From: DATILI01 sp035476635
Lineage (GTDB): Bacteria > Pseudomonadota > Gammaproteobacteria > Burkholderiales > Burkholderiaceae_C
Direction of reading: 5' to 3'
Length of the DNA: 64,000 nucleotides
NCBI GenBank assembly: GCA_035476635.1
Contig: DATILI010000168.1
Location: 62,001-126,000 of the forward strand
A program made the position numbers and the translations under genes. Shown piece by piece: positions 54,842 through 64,000 of the stretch (position 1 is its first letter; every line of letters begins with the position of its first letter). The notes under the pieces were generated by a model. The model made no database searches, was not told the origin of the DNA, and saw only the letters and a list, made by a program, of their open reading frames with translations.

Positions 54842-55828
54842 TTAATTCGTAACGGCGGCGACCACCTGATCGATTGCGCCGAACACGCTCTGGCCGTCCG
54901 CTGTGCACATCTCAATGCGCACGCGGTCGCCAGGCTGGAGGTAAGGGGTTTGCGGCTGCCCGCCGCCAAGCACTTCGAGCATGCGCTGCTCGGCGATGCA
55001 AGCGACACCCACGGACGCGTCCCGATTCGATGCGGTTCCGCTGCCCAGCACCGTGCCGGCCGCCAGCGCCCGGGTGCGCACCGCGCGCGCCAGGATGGTG
55101 GGGAAATCGAAATGCATGTCCACGCCCGCATTGGCATGGCCCAGCTCGCGCTCGTTGATGGTGCATACCAGTGGCAGGCTGAGCCGGCGGCCGTCCCAGG
55201 CCGCACCGAGCTCATCGGGCGTCACGGCCACGGGCGCCATGGAACACGGTGGCTTGCCGTCGTAGAGCGGGTTCGTCCCGCCCGCGATGGCCTGCGCAAT
55301 TACCGTGCGCAGGCTCACGTCGTTGACCAATGTGAAGAGCCGGATGTAGCCCGCTGCCTGTTCGGGCGAGGTCCCCTGGGGCACATCGCTCAGCAACACG
55401 GCCAGCTCGCCTTCCAGATCCATGCCCAGGTCACCGGCAGGCAGCGGAATCGGGTCGCACGCCGCCAGGAACGGGCCGGTCGGGCCGTCGTACATCAGCG
55501 GGTCCTCCTTGTACGTGGCCGGCGGCGTGGCACCGCGCAGCTTCTGCGCACGCTCCATGTGGCTGAGGTAGGCGCTGGAATCGATCCACGCGTAGGGGCG
55601 AGGCAAGGGCGCGGCCAGCTGCGAAACATCGATCGCGAACGACGCGCCCTGCCCAGCCTGCAACTGGGCATAGCGCGCTTCGAGCAAGGGGCTCGTGCGC
55701 GCCCAGTCATCCAGCGCGGCCTGTAGCGTGGGCGCGATGTCTTCAGCGGCCACGGCACGACTGAGATCCCGGCTAACCACCAGCAGCCGCCCGTCGCGGC
55801 TGCCATCCTTCAAAGTGGCGAGTTTCAT
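54842..55828 (-). CDS. Fumarylacetoacetate hydrolase-family protein
   Basis: The 328-residue protein has an N-terminal domain typical of bacterial FAH-like proteins (KLATLKDGSRDGRLLVVSRDL). The C-terminal hydrolase domain reads DLGMDLEGELAVLLSDV (metal-binding Glu residues), SNRDASVGVACIAEQRM and LQPGDRVRIEMCTADGQSVFGAIDQVV. It would hydrolyse a fumarylpyruvate- or fumarylacetoacetate-type C-C bond. It is translationally coupled (ATGA) to the dioxygenase-like gene upstream, reproducing HmgA-HmgB order. No maleylacetoacetate isomerase gene is present in the window. Confidence 0.9.
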   Translation of the reverse strand: MKLATLKDGSRDGRLLVVSRDLSRAVAAEDIAPTLQAALDDWARTSPLLEARYAQLQAGQGASFAIDVSQLAAPLPRPYAWIDSSAYLSHMERAQKLRGATPPATYKEDPLMYDGPTGPFLAACDPIPLPAGDLGMDLEGELAVLLSDVPQGTSPEQAAGYIRLFTLVNDVSLRTVIAQAIAGGTNPLYDGKPPCSMAPVAVTPDELGAAWDGRRLSLPLVCTINERELGHANAGVDMHFDFPTILARAVRTRALAAGTVLGSGTASNRDASVGVACIAEQRMLEVLGGGQPQTPYLQPGDRVRIEMCTADGQSVFGAIDQVVAAVTN

Positions 55829-57003
55829 GCTTTGCCCGCCTTTCCCAATTGGGCGTCCTGCGCCAGTTCGATATGCCCGCGCCAGCTGTTCACGTATTCG
55901 TCGTTCTCGCAGCCCGGCGGCAGCTCGGCCATCTCCAACGGATCGAGCGTGTCGATCATGACGGTGTAAAAATCCGCGATCGCAATGGGCACCTTGAACA
56001 TGTAAGGCATGGCCTCGGGATGCGGCCCATGGGTCAGGCCCAACGGATGCAAGGTCATGGCCCCCTCGCCGATCAGCGAACCACGGCTACCCAGCTGGCC
56101 GCGGTGGTAGAACAGCACTTCTTCGTAGTCGTCGTTGTTGTGGAAAAAGGGCAGCTTCATGGCTTCGGCGTCGGTCTCGATCAGGCGCGGCGTGAAGGTG
56201 CACACGATGAAGCGGTTGCCCATGAAGGTGGAGTAGGTTTGTGGCGACATGTGCAGGCGGTGATTCGACACCGAGCGGATGTCACGCACATTCAGGCGCA
56301 TCGGGTGAAGATCGCCCTGCCAGCCCACGGCGTCGAGCGGGTTGAAGGGGTAGGTGACGACACTGATCTGCTGGCGGCGCTTGACCCGCACCTGCCAGGT
56401 CCCGTGGCCCTGCTGGGCGAGGAAAGCCTCATCGATCTGCGGGTGCTCCATGATGCCGACGTCGAAGGGGACGTACTTGCCCAGCGGGCCGCGGTCGGGC
56501 AGGCTGTAGGGTGCGCCGGTCGATTCGACCAGCAGCATGTCCGTGAGAACTGACGTCTCGATGCGCCACATGGCGCCGCGCGGCAGGACGATGTAGTCGC
56601 CGGCCTCGTACGGCAGGCGGCCCCAGTCGCAAAACAGCACGCCGGAGCCCTGGTGCACGAACAGCAATTCGTCGCCATCGCTGTTGCGAACCAGGTGGTT
56701 CATGGAGGTCTGCGTGCGCCAGAAGCGGATGCGCAGGTTGGCGTTGTGCATGGTCTCCAACGCCTGCCAAGGCGAGTCGGTGGGCTGCGCCACCGCGGCA
56801 GGATTGATGGCTCGCGGCCGCAAAGGACCCTCGATCCCCGACCACGCCACCGGCGGGTTGCGGTGATACATCTGGGTGGCCGCGCCATAGAAACCATCAC
56901 GGCCCAACTCACGCTCGAAGGTCCCGGCGGGTGTCGCCACATGGGCCTGGCGCGACACGGCGCCCTGGCGTGCGGGCGCTGTGAAATTCCATTTTCTGCT
57001 CAT
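55825..57003 (-). CDS. Homogentisate 1,2-dioxygenase-like cupin, paralog 2
   Basis: This 392-residue double cupin starts MSRKWNFTAPARQGAVSRQAH and contains FWRTQTSMNHLVRNSDGDELLFVHQGSGVLFCDWG. The metal-site segments are FFHNNDDYEEVLFYHRG and LHPLGLTHGPHPEAM. It shares the block order and many identities with the protein at 19656-20828. Being next to a fumarylacetoacetase-like gene, it is the better candidate for homogentisate or gentisate-like ring cleavage. It is somewhat short for HmgA. The 124-bp region upstream probably holds a promoter. Confidence 0.87.
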   Translation of the reverse strand: MSRKWNFTAPARQGAVSRQAHVATPAGTFERELGRDGFYGAATQMYHRNPPVAWSGIEGPLRPRAINPAAVAQPTDSPWQALETMHNANLRIRFWRTQTSMNHLVRNSDGDELLFVHQGSGVLFCDWGRLPYEAGDYIVLPRGAMWRIETSVLTDMLLVESTGAPYSLPDRGPLGKYVPFDVGIMEHPQIDEAFLAQQGHGTWQVRVKRRQQISVVTYPFNPLDAVGWQGDLHPMRLNVRDIRSVSNHRLHMSPQTYSTFMGNRFIVCTFTPRLIETDAEAMKLPFFHNNDDYEEVLFYHRGQLGSRGSLIGEGAMTLHPLGLTHGPHPEAMPYMFKVPIAIADFYTVMIDTLDPLEMAELPPGCENDEYVNSWRGHIELAQDAQLGKAGKA

Positions 57004-57127
57004 CTTCGTCTCCTTGATCTCAATGCCCTGCTCTGCGAACTACGCTGCGGGCCTTCAGACTGTGCAATCAGTCCTGTGCATCGGCTTGCGCCAACTGGCT
57101 GTCACCGCGCCTCGAATGACGCATGTC

Positions 57128-57913
57128 TCAATGAAAGCGAGAAAAGTCCGGGGGGCGCTTTTGCACGAAGGCGGTGAAGGCCTCTTTGGCTTCGGGCGAA
57201 CGCGCGCGCTCCACCAGGCAGCTCATTTCCTCCACCAGACGCGCCTGCAGCGCCGGCCCGTCCGATTGCTTGAGCAACTGCTTGGTCAGCCGCAGCGCCG
57301 CCGGCGGCAATTTGGCCAGGTGGTAGGCACGCGCCAGCGCGCGCGAATCGGCGCCGCCGTCTTCGAGCACCTCGCTGACCAGGCCGCATTCACGCGCTAT
57401 GGCCGCATCGAAGGGCTCGGCGAACATCAGCAGCCGAGCCGCGCGCTGGTAGCCAGCCCGTTGCGCCAGCAGCAGGCTGGCACCAAATTCCGGGCACAGC
57501 CCCAGGCTGACGAAGGGCAGCTGGAAACGCGCGCTGGCCGACGCATACACCTGGTCGCAATGCAGCAACAAGGTGGTGCCCACGCCAATGGCCAAGCCGT
57601 TGACGGCAGCCAGCACCGGCTTGTCGAGCTGGCTGAGCGCGCGCATGAAGGCCAGCGCCTGGCTGTCTTCGGGCGCCACCGGCGCGGCGGCGGCCGACGC
57701 TTGCAGGAAATCCTGCATGTCGTTGCCGGCGCTGAATACGTCGGGCAGGCCACGCAGCAGCAACACGCGCACGGCCGGGTCGGCCTGGCCCGCACTCACC
57801 GCTGCGGCCAGTGCCGTGTACATGGGCGAAGTCAGCGCGTTTTTCTTGTCGGGGCGGCGAATCTCGATCTGCAACACGCCATCGGCTTGCTGCGTGAAGA
57901 TGCAGTCACTCAT
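57128..57913 (-). CDS. Enoyl-CoA hydratase/isomerase family protein
   Basis: The 261-residue crotonase has VLLLRGLPDVFSAGNDMQDFL (about 53-73; oxyanion hole) and LAIGVGTTLLLHCDQVYASASARFQLPFVSLGLCPEFGASLLL, with the PxxxLGLCPE pattern common in delta3,delta2-enoyl-CoA isomerase-like members. It could be an isomerase rather than a hydratase. The start at 57913 is chosen over upstream codons because the conserved domain begins at once after MSDCIF. It is 13 bp from the thiolase gene and forms a beta-oxidation set with it and the FadJ-like gene. Confidence 0.87.
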   Translation of the reverse strand: MSDCIFTQQADGVLQIEIRRPDKKNALTSPMYTALAAAVSAGQADPAVRVLLLRGLPDVFSAGNDMQDFLQASAAAAPVAPEDSQALAFMRALSQLDKPVLAAVNGLAIGVGTTLLLHCDQVYASASARFQLPFVSLGLCPEFGASLLLAQRAGYQRAARLLMFAEPFDAAIARECGLVSEVLEDGGADSRALARAYHLAKLPPAALRLTKQLLKQSDGPALQARLVEEMSCLVERARSPEAKEAFTAFVQKRPPDFSRFH

Positions 57914-57926
57914 ATGCGCCCCAGGC

Positions 57927-59105
57927 TCACGCCACTTCGAACAGACCGGCCGCACCCATGCCGCCGCCCACGCACATGGTGACCACGACGTACTTCACGC
58001 CGCGCCGGCGGCCTTCCAGCAGCGCATGGCCCACCAGGCGCGCGCCGGACATGCCGTAGGGATGTCCCAGCGCGATGGCCCCGCCGTTGACGTTGAGCCG
58101 CTCGTCCGGGATGCCCAGCTTGTCGCGGCAGTACAGCACCTGCACGGCGAAAGCCTCGTTAAGCTCCCACAGGCCGATGTCGTCCACCGACAGCCCGTTG
58201 CGCGCCAGCAGGCGGGGGATGGCAAACACCGGGCCGATGCCCATTTCGTCGGGCTCGCAGCCGGCCGCCACGAAGCCCCGGTAGGTGCCCAACGGCCGCA
58301 GGTTGCGCTGCTCGGCCAGGCGCGCGTCCATCACCACGCAGGCCGAAGCCCCGTCGGAGAACTGGCTGGCATTGCCCGCCGTGACGCTGCCGCCGGGCAG
58401 CACCGCACGCAGCGAGGCCAGGCCGTCCAGCGTGGTGTCGGGGCGCACGCCCTCGTCGACACTGATCGTGACCTTCCTGGTCGACAGCGCACCCGTGGCT
58501 TTGTCGGCCACGCCCATGACGGTATCCACCGGCACGATCTCGTCGGCAAAACGCCCTTCAGCCTGCGCCTGCGCGCAGCGCTGCTGGCTGCGCAGGCCGT
58601 AGGCATCCTGCGCCTCGCGGCCTACGCCGTAGCGCTGCGCCACGGTCTCGGCGGTCTGCAGCATGGGCCAGTACATCTCGGGCTTGTGCTGCGCCAGCCA
58701 GGGGTCCTGAAGCATGTGCATGTTCATCTCGGCCTGCACGCAGGAAATGGATTCCAGGCCGCCGGCCACGGCCACCGGCACCCGGTCGACGATCACGCGC
58801 TGGGCCGCCATCGCGATGGCTTGCAGGCCCGACGAGCAGAAGCGGTTGATGGTGGTGCCGGCGGCGCTCACCGGCAGGCCGGCACGCAGCGCCGCCTGGC
58901 GGGCGATGTTCATGCCGGTGGCGCCCTCGCCGAAGGTTGCCCCCATCAGCACGTCCTCCACTTCGGCGGGTTCGATGCCAGCGCGCGCGACCGCGGCGGC
59001 AATGACGGCGCCACCCAGCGTGGCGCCATGGGTCATGTTGAAGCCGCCGCGCCACGATTTGGTCATCGCGGTGCGGGCGGTGGAGACGATCACTGCTTCA
59101 TTCAT
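57927..59105 (-). CDS. Acetyl-CoA acyltransferase (thiolase)
   Basis: The 392-residue thiolase has the nucleophilic Cys in [19 protein letters not shown] (about 88). The downstream His/Cys pair is in [20 protein letters not shown] and [18 protein letters not shown]. It cleaves 3-oxoacyl-CoA to acetyl-CoA and a shortened acyl-CoA. It is the FadA-type partner of the multifunctional protein encoded 39 bp upstream. It differs from the SCP-x-type thiolase at 2491-3690, which has the NNNCATGS motif. Confidence 0.93.
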   Translation of the reverse strand: MNEAVIVSTARTAMTKSWRGGFNMTHGATLGGAVIAAAVARAGIEPAEVEDVLMGATFGEGATGMNIARQAALRAGLPVSAAGTTINRFCSSGLQAIAMAAQRVIVDRVPVAVAGGLESISCVQAEMNMHMLQDPWLAQHKPEMYWPMLQTAETVAQRYGVGREAQDAYGLRSQQRCAQAQAEGRFADEIVPVDTVMGVADKATGALSTRKVTISVDEGVRPDTTLDGLASLRAVLPGGSVTAGNASQFSDGASACVVMDARLAEQRNLRPLGTYRGFVAAGCEPDEMGIGPVFAIPRLLARNGLSVDDIGLWELNEAFAVQVLYCRDKLGIPDERLNVNGGAIALGHPYGMSGARLVGHALLEGRRRGVKYVVVTMCVGGGMGAAGLFEVA

Positions 59106-59144
59106 TTCTTGATCCTTGATTCGTTGCGGCCGCTTGGGGCGAGC

Positions 59145-61244
59145 TCAGTTGAAGGACTTGCCTTCGGCCACCAGGCGCTGCACCAGCGGGGCGGGCTGCC
59201 AGGCCTGGGCCACGGTTGCGGTGCGCGCCGCGGCGGCATAGCCACGCATCAGGCGCGCCACATTGAACAGGCCCAGGCCGTCGGCCCACAGCATCGGGCC
59301 GCCGCGGAAGGCCGGGAAGCCGTAGCCCGTGAGATAGACCAGGTCCAGGTCGGAGGCCCGCTGAGCGATGCCCTCCTCCAAAATGCGCGCGCCTTCATTG
59401 ACCAGCGCCAGGATGCAGCGCCGCACGATTTCTTCGTCACTGAACTTGCGCCGCTTCAGGCCCAGCGACTGGCTGTACTCGGTGATCAGCTGCTCAACCT
59501 CGGCATCGGGCTGCGGTTCGCGCTTGCCGCTTTCATAGCGGTACCAGCCGGCACCGGTCTTCTGGCCAAAGCGGCCACGCTCGCACAGCAGGTCGGCCAG
59601 CCGCCAGTTCGCGGCCTCCTCGGGCCGGTCGGCAAAGTGGTGCTTGCGGATCAGCCAGCTCACGTCGTTGCCGGACAGGTCACTCATGCGCAACGGGCCC
59701 ATGGCCATGCCCCATTTTTCAAGCGCACGGTCGATCTGCTGCGGCAGCGCGCCCTCTTCCAGCATCGCCACGGCCTGCTCCTGGTAGCGCGACATCATGC
59801 GGTTGCCGATGAAGCCGTAGCACACGCCCGAGACCACTGGCGTCTTGCGGATCTTGCGGGCCAGCGCCAGCACGGTGGCCAGCACGTCCTTGGCTGTGGC
59901 CTTGCCACGCACGATTTCCAGCAAGGGCATCACGTTGGCCGGACTGAAGAAGTGCAGGCCCACCACGTCTTGCGGGCGGCGGGTGAAGCCGGCGATCCGG
60001 TCAACATCCAGCGTCGAGGTGTTGGTGGCCAGGATCGCACCGGGTTTCATCACCCCGTCGAGCGCCCCGAACACCGCCTGCTTGACCTGCATGTCCTCAA
60101 ACACCGCCTCGATCACCAGATCGGCATCGGCAAGGTCTTCGTACTTCAGCGTGCCGCGCACCAACGCCAGCCGCGCCTGCAGCTTCTCGGGCGAGAGCTT
60201 GCCCTTCTTCGCGCTCGATTCGTAGTGCTTGCGGATGGTGGCCAGGCCCTTCTCGAGCGCCTCGGCGCGCTGCTCCAGCAACAGCACCGGAATGCCGGCA
60301 TTGGCGAAGGTCATGGCGATGCCGCCACCCATGGTGCCGGCGCCGATGACTGCCACCGAGCCGATGGTGCGCCGCGGCGTGTCCTCGGGCACATCGGCCA
60401 GCTTGCCCGAGGCACGCTCGGCGAAAAACGCGTGGCGCAAGGCCTTGGATTCGGGCGTGGCGATCAGGTGCATGAAGGCCGCGGTTTCGATCGCCAGGCC
60501 GGCACCGAAAGGCTTCGTCACCGCTGCCGCCACCGCCTCCACGCACTGCAGTGGCGCGGGGTACTGCTTGGCCACCGCCTTGATGGTGTTGCGGGCGAAT
60601 TGGAAGAAGGCCTCGTGATTCGGAAATTCGACGCGCAGGTCGCGCACGCGCTGCAGCGGCCGCCGCTCGGCCACCACGGCGCGGGCAAAGTCCACCGCGG
60701 CCGCCACGGGGCTGCCCTCGGCGTAGGCATCGAACAGCGGCGTGCCTTCGAACGCATCCGCACGCTGCTGCCCGCCGGACACGATGAGGTTCAGTGCCGC
60801 CTCCGGGCCGATCAGGCGCGGCAGGCGCTGTGTGCCCCCTGCCCCCGGCAGCAAGCCCAGCTTGACCTCCGGCAGGCCCACCTGGGCATCGCGCGCGGCC
60901 ACGCGGAAATGACAACCCAGCGCCAGCTCCAGCCCGCCGCCCAGGCACAGGCCGGACACCGCCGCGACCACCGGCTTGCGGCAGTTGTCGAGCACCTCGA
61001 TCACGCTGGGCAAGGTGGGCTCGGTATCGACCCCGCCTTCGGTGAATTCGCGGATGTCGCCACCGCCCGAAAAAGCCTTGTCGTTCCCGGCCAGCACGAT
61101 GGCCTGCACCGCCGTGTCGGCCTGGGCGCGGTCGAGCGCTTCGACCAGGGCCCCACGCAAGGCCATACGCAAACTGTTGACGGGTGGATCATTCATCTCC
61201 ACCACACAGACGCCGTCAATTACCCGATAGCTCACCAGACTCAT
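59145..61244 (-). CDS. FadJ-like enoyl-CoA hydratase/3-hydroxyacyl-CoA dehydrogenase
   Basis: The 699-residue bifunctional protein has an N-terminal crotonase domain ([61 protein letters not shown]) followed by an NAD-binding Rossmann domain ([23 protein letters not shown], about 298-320). The dehydrogenase motif [15 protein letters not shown] and a duplicated C-terminal domain ([14 protein letters not shown]) complete it. It performs hydration and oxidation in beta-oxidation. Gene order FadJ-thiolase-hydratase on the minus strand indicates one transcript. It starts 123 bp downstream of the kinase stop. Confidence 0.93.
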   Translation of the reverse strand: MSLVSYRVIDGVCVVEMNDPPVNSLRMALRGALVEALDRAQADTAVQAIVLAGNDKAFSGGGDIREFTEGGVDTEPTLPSVIEVLDNCRKPVVAAVSGLCLGGGLELALGCHFRVAARDAQVGLPEVKLGLLPGAGGTQRLPRLIGPEAALNLIVSGGQQRADAFEGTPLFDAYAEGSPVAAAVDFARAVVAERRPLQRVRDLRVEFPNHEAFFQFARNTIKAVAKQYPAPLQCVEAVAAAVTKPFGAGLAIETAAFMHLIATPESKALRHAFFAERASGKLADVPEDTPRRTIGSVAVIGAGTMGGGIAMTFANAGIPVLLLEQRAEALEKGLATIRKHYESSAKKGKLSPEKLQARLALVRGTLKYEDLADADLVIEAVFEDMQVKQAVFGALDGVMKPGAILATNTSTLDVDRIAGFTRRPQDVVGLHFFSPANVMPLLEIVRGKATAKDVLATVLALARKIRKTPVVSGVCYGFIGNRMMSRYQEQAVAMLEEGALPQQIDRALEKWGMAMGPLRMSDLSGNDVSWLIRKHHFADRPEEAANWRLADLLCERGRFGQKTGAGWYRYESGKREPQPDAEVEQLITEYSQSLGLKRRKFSDEEIVRRCILALVNEGARILEEGIAQRASDLDLVYLTGYGFPAFRGGPMLWADGLGLFNVARLMRGYAAAARTATVAQAWQPAPLVQRLVAEGKSFN

Positions 61245-61367
61245 TTCCGCTCCTAGATGCTGCCTGCCACGCGGTTCGGCCCTCTAGACGGACATGTGAT
61301 CCAACAAAGACGGACGAACTGATCTCTCGTGACGGAATCTACGCGCCTCGGGCCGAAGCGGCTTGCG

Positions 61368-62432
61368 TCATATGGCTATCGCCGCCTGCTCCCACGCCAG
61401 CCGTGCGACACTGTCAAACTGCGCCGACATCGCCTCGGCATCCGCGCTGGCCGCCGTTCCCCGCGCCAACCGCCCCCGGATACCATGCAGGATGGCGGCG
61501 AACCTGAACATGTTGAACGTCACATAGAAGTCGAGGTCGGGAATGCCCGCGCGCTGCGTTCGACGGCAGTACGCAGCCACGTACTCGGCTTCCGTCGCAA
61601 GACCAAGGGCCTTGTAGTCGCTGCCCGCAATCCCTCCGAGAATATCCGGCGGCATCCGGTACATCATGGCGTGGTAGGCAAAGTCCGCCAACGGGTGCCC
61701 GAGTGTTGACAGCTCCCAGTCGAGGATGGCCAGGATCTTCGGCTCTTCGGGATGGAAGATCATGTTATCGGCGCGAAAGTCCCCATGCACGATCGAACTT
61801 TCATCGTCCTCGGGCGCATGCCGGGGCAGCCACTCGAGCAGCCGATCCATGTCGCTATTACGACCGGCGAGCTCATCGTCCAGGTACTGCTTGGACCACC
61901 GGGCGATCTGCCGGTTCACGTATTGGCTGGGCTTGCCATAGCCGGCGAGCCCCACCTGCGTTGCGTCCACCTGATGAAGCGCCGCGAGGGCCTCGTTCAT
62001 CGCGTCCTGATAGGCAAACCTTTCATGCGGAGCCACTTCAGGAAATCGGGAATCCCAGAACACACGGCCTCTGACATAGTCCATGACGTAGAACCAGCTG
62101 CCGATGACCGTATCGTCCACGCAGAGCCCATGAACGCGGGGCACGGGGACGTTCGTGCCGGCCAGCGCGCCGATCACCGCCGCCTCTCGCTCGACAGCAT
62201 GCGCGCCCTTGATCACCTGCCCCGGTGGTTTCTTGCGCAGCACGTACGAGGCGCCAGGCGTCTCCAGCAGATAGGTCGGGTTTGACTGGCCACCCCGAAA
62301 CTGCACAACACTCAGCGGGCCCTCGAACCCGTCAACCGACGCTTGCATCCAGGCTTTCAGCCTTGTCTCGTCAATGCGGTGGACTTCGCGTATCGGCATC
62401 GTTTGGACGGCGCTCGAGGGAGGGATCGTCAT
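61368..62432 (-). CDS. APH-type phosphotransferase (ACAD10/11-kinase or LvaA-like)
   Basis: The 354-residue protein has the aminoglycoside phosphotransferase fold: GGQSNPTYLLETPGASYVLRKKP (about 48-70), catalytic IVHGDFRADNMIFHPEEPKILAILDWELSTLGHPLADFAYH (about 217-257, with HGD-x5-N and D of the DWE motif). ACAD10/11 kinase domains and LvaA phosphorylate the hydroxyl of 4-hydroxyacyl-CoA, which a partner ACAD then eliminates. This gene overlaps the acyl-CoA dehydrogenase gene by ATGA, matching that pairing. An in-frame ATG at 62399 is an alternative start. Confidence 0.85.
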   Translation of the reverse strand: MTIPPSSAVQTMPIREVHRIDETRLKAWMQASVDGFEGPLSVVQFRGGQSNPTYLLETPGASYVLRKKPPGQVIKGAHAVEREAAVIGALAGTNVPVPRVHGLCVDDTVIGSWFYVMDYVRGRVFWDSRFPEVAPHERFAYQDAMNEALAALHQVDATQVGLAGYGKPSQYVNRQIARWSKQYLDDELAGRNSDMDRLLEWLPRHAPEDDESSIVHGDFRADNMIFHPEEPKILAILDWELSTLGHPLADFAYHAMMYRMPPDILGGIAGSDYKALGLATEAEYVAAYCRRTQRAGIPDLDFYVTFNMFRFAAILHGIRGRLARGTAASADAEAMSAQFDSVARLAWEQAAIAI

Positions 62433-63619
62433 GATGCGAGCCTCGCGAGGGTTTCCTGCTTGATTTTCCTGGCCAACGACCACTTGTGCACTTCGGTCGG
62501 ACCGTCGTAGATCCGGAAGGCGCGCAGCTCGCGAAAGACCTGCTCCACGATGCTGTCGCGGGACACGCCGGAGCCGCCCATGACCTGGACACAGCGATCC
62601 GCGATCCCAAAAAGTGTCTCGGACACGGCCACTTTCGTCATCGAACTCTCCGACAACCCCAGCGAGCCGCTGTCGAGCACCGAGGCGCACCAATCGATCA
62701 TCAGCTCGGCTTGCTGAAGGTCGATGGCGTTCTGGGCCAGCATGAATCCGACGCCCTCGTGATCGATCAGGAGCTTGCCAAAGGCCTTTCGGGTGACCGC
62801 ATAGGCGCTGGCGATTTCCTGCGCCCTGGTGGCCGCTCCGAACCATCGCATGCAGTGCGACAAGCGCGCGGGCGAAAGGCGAACCTGCGCATAGGCAAAG
62901 CCCTCTCCCACAACGCCGAGGACCTGGTCGTGCGGCACGCGCAGTCCGTCGATGCGAACCAGGGCGTGCCCGCCCGGCATCGAGCTGTCCAGCGTGTCGA
63001 TCAGTTTCACGATCCGGACAGCGGGATGCGGGAGGTCCACCAGAAACATGGTCGCCTCGACGCGCTCGCCGGAACCGGTCTTGGCCATGATGATGCCCAC
63101 CGAGGCACCTTGAGCGCCCGTGATGAAGGCTTTGGTGCCATTGATCACCCAGGCGTCGCCGTCGCGTTCCGCGCTCGTCCGAAGCATCGACGGATCGGAA
63201 CCGGCGCCCCCGTCTTGCGCGGGTTCCGTCATGAAGAACGCGGACCGGGCGTGGCCCGATACGAGCGGCCTCAAAAATCGTTCGCGTTGCGCTGGCGTGC
63301 CGACCTTGCCCAGGAGGTACATGTTCCCCTCGTCAGGTGCCGCGGTATTCAGGGCGACCGGACCCAATGGCGATAGCCCGGACTGCTTCAGGACTCGCGC
63401 TGTCGCTACCTGGGAAAGGTGCGAGCCACCGGGACGAATATGGGGCGTCATCAGCCCCGCTTCGCGCGCCTTCTCCCTGAGTTCCTTGACCAGTTCCTCG
63501 GAAGGCCCGTGCGCACCGGCACGAGGGTCCTTCTCGTAAGGCGCGACGACGTCTCGGACAAAACGTCCTACGATCCGTGCCAGATCCCGGCCATCGTTCG
63601 AATGATCGATTTCCGTCAT
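62429..63619 (-). CDS. Acyl-CoA dehydrogenase, ACAD10/11-like
   Basis: The 396-residue enzyme has FFMTEPAQDGGAGSDPSMLRTSAERDGDAWVINGTKAFITGAQG (about 131-174) and the C-terminal FRIYDGPTEVHKWSLARKI, where the typical YEGT Glu is Asp, as in ACAD10/11 members. It probably works with the adjacent APH-type kinase on a phosphorylated 4-hydroxyacyl-CoA rather than in ordinary dehydrogenation. The start at 63619 lies 5 bp after the nitronate monooxygenase stop. A TTG at 63628 would overlap that stop. Confidence 0.88.
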   Translation of the reverse strand: MTEIDHSNDGRDLARIVGRFVRDVVAPYEKDPRAGAHGPSEELVKELREKAREAGLMTPHIRPGGSHLSQVATARVLKQSGLSPLGPVALNTAAPDEGNMYLLGKVGTPAQRERFLRPLVSGHARSAFFMTEPAQDGGAGSDPSMLRTSAERDGDAWVINGTKAFITGAQGASVGIIMAKTGSGERVEATMFLVDLPHPAVRIVKLIDTLDSSMPGGHALVRIDGLRVPHDQVLGVVGEGFAYAQVRLSPARLSHCMRWFGAATRAQEIASAYAVTRKAFGKLLIDHEGVGFMLAQNAIDLQQAELMIDWCASVLDSGSLGLSESSMTKVAVSETLFGIADRCVQVMGGSGVSRDSIVEQVFRELRAFRIYDGPTEVHKWSLARKIKQETLARLAS

Positions 63620-63624
63620 GATGC

Positions 63625-64000
63625 TCAAACCCTTTCAGGCAACAACCGTTGCCGCGCCTCTCGATACTCGCGTTGCAGTCGCGCCACCAACGCGGACGCG
63701 TTCACCACTTCATTCACTGCGCCTATGCCCTGCCCGCTTCCCCAAATGTCCTTCCACGCCTTGCTGCTACCGCCTTCACCGCCCGAAAAGTTCAAGGTCT
63801 TGCCGTCGGCTTCAGGCAGGTTGTCCGGATCGAACCCGGCCGCGCGTATCGACGGCGCCAGGTAGTTTCCGTGCACTCCGGTGAAGAGACTGGAATACAC
63901 GATGTCGTCTGAAGAGCCTTCGACGATCGCTTGCTTGTAAGCGTCGCTGGCGCGCGCCTCGGTGGTGGCAATGAAGGCCGAACCGATATAGGCGAAATCG
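63625..64000 (-). CDS. Nitronate monooxygenase-like protein, C-terminal part (5' end outside window)
   Basis: The last 124 codons read DFAYIGSAFIATTEARASDAYKQAIVEGSSDDIVYSSLFTGVHGNYL and end RQRLLPERV. The AYIGSAFIATTEA stretch and SSLFTGVHGNYL are the FMN-phosphate region and C-terminal part of 2-nitropropane dioxygenase/nitronate monooxygenase TIM barrels. Members oxidise alkyl nitronates or act as FMN-dependent enoyl-type oxidoreductases. The remainder lies beyond the window, so catalytic residues cannot be checked. Confidence 0.85.
   Translation of the reverse strand, partial: DFAYIGSAFIATTEARASDAYKQAIVEGSSDDIVYSSLFTGVHGNYLAPSIRAAGFDPDNLPEADGKTLNFSGGEGGSSKAWKDIWGSGQGIGAVNEVVNASALVARLQREYREARQRLLPERV

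Noticed and set aside
57573..61256. A 1,227-codon open frame on the plus strand
   Set aside because: It is antisense to the hydratase, thiolase and FadJ-like genes, all with clear motifs. Its length reflects high GC at third codon positions, and its composition (many His, Gln, Arg, Ala) is typical of shadow frames.

Overview
The window looks like a catabolic region of a high-GC betaproteobacterial chromosome (Burkholderiales: Alcaligenaceae or Comamonadaceae type). This is inferred from three Bug/TctC-type binding proteins without a cognate permease, a Burkholderiales-style 357-residue trimeric porin, and many CoA-dependent degradation genes. I see no rRNA, tRNA, CRISPR array, insertion sequence or phage gene.

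Region 1 (1-9.6 kb). An alpha-methylacyl-CoA racemase-like gene (left, cut by the window edge) diverges from a tightly coupled plus-strand operon: FMN reductase, AraC regulator, SCP-x-type thiolase, a two-subunit MaoC hydratase, SDR dehydrogenase, acyl-CoA dehydrogenase, acyl-CoA ligase and a two-subunit CoA transferase. Together they form a complete activation plus beta-oxidation cassette, probably for a branched or cyclic acid. The divergent promoter holds a perfect 16-bp palindrome.

Region 2 (9.6-22.2 kb, minus strand). Reading from 22.15 kb leftward: alpha/beta hydrolase, homogentisate-dioxygenase-like cupin, a decayed SDR/acetoacetyl-CoA synthetase scar, FMN reductase, SRPBCC protein, LeuC- and LeuD-type hydratase, TetR regulator, VOC-fold protein, a second hydrolase paralog, porin, two TctC receptors and an IclR regulator.

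Region 3 (22.2-36.6 kb). A GntR/UTRA regulator is followed by a convergent envelope cluster (outer-membrane DUF1302, periplasmic DUF1329, YCF48-like beta-propeller, RND/MMPL permease). Next come a frameshifted MFS pseudogene carrying about 20 copies of a hexanucleotide, a LeuB-type beta-decarboxylating dehydrogenase, a fused indolepyruvate:ferredoxin oxidoreductase and an orphan branched-chain-amino-acid-type binding protein. Three intergenic regions here share a composite element (an AT-rich 18-mer plus a CGGGG..CCCG inverted repeat), suggesting one regulon, plausibly run by the GntR protein. LeuCD, LeuB and the oxidoreductase could in principle turn a 2-alkylmalate into a 2-oxoacid and then an acyl-CoA. 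With the hydrolases and dioxygenase this is the best candidate for an undescribed pathway.

Region 4 (37-64 kb). An SDR and biotin synthase are followed by an AraC regulator divergent from a DmdC-like acyl-CoA dehydrogenase. From 64 kb back to 42 kb everything is on the minus strand: nitronate monooxygenase, acyl-CoA dehydrogenase plus APH-type kinase (ACAD10/11- or LvaA/LvaC-like), a FadJ-like multifunctional enzyme, thiolase, enoyl-CoA hydratase, then homogentisate-dioxygenase-like and fumarylacetoacetase-like enzymes, flavin reductase, acyl-CoA synthetase, a liu/atu-like block (carboxylase beta, acyl-CoA dehydrogenase, carboxylase alpha, enoyl-CoA hydratase), a truncated NTF2-like gene, an MFS transporter, a small coupled ORF, a BKACE-family enzyme, a TctC receptor and a secreted hydrolase. 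Substrates are inferred from families only and none can be proved from sequence alone.
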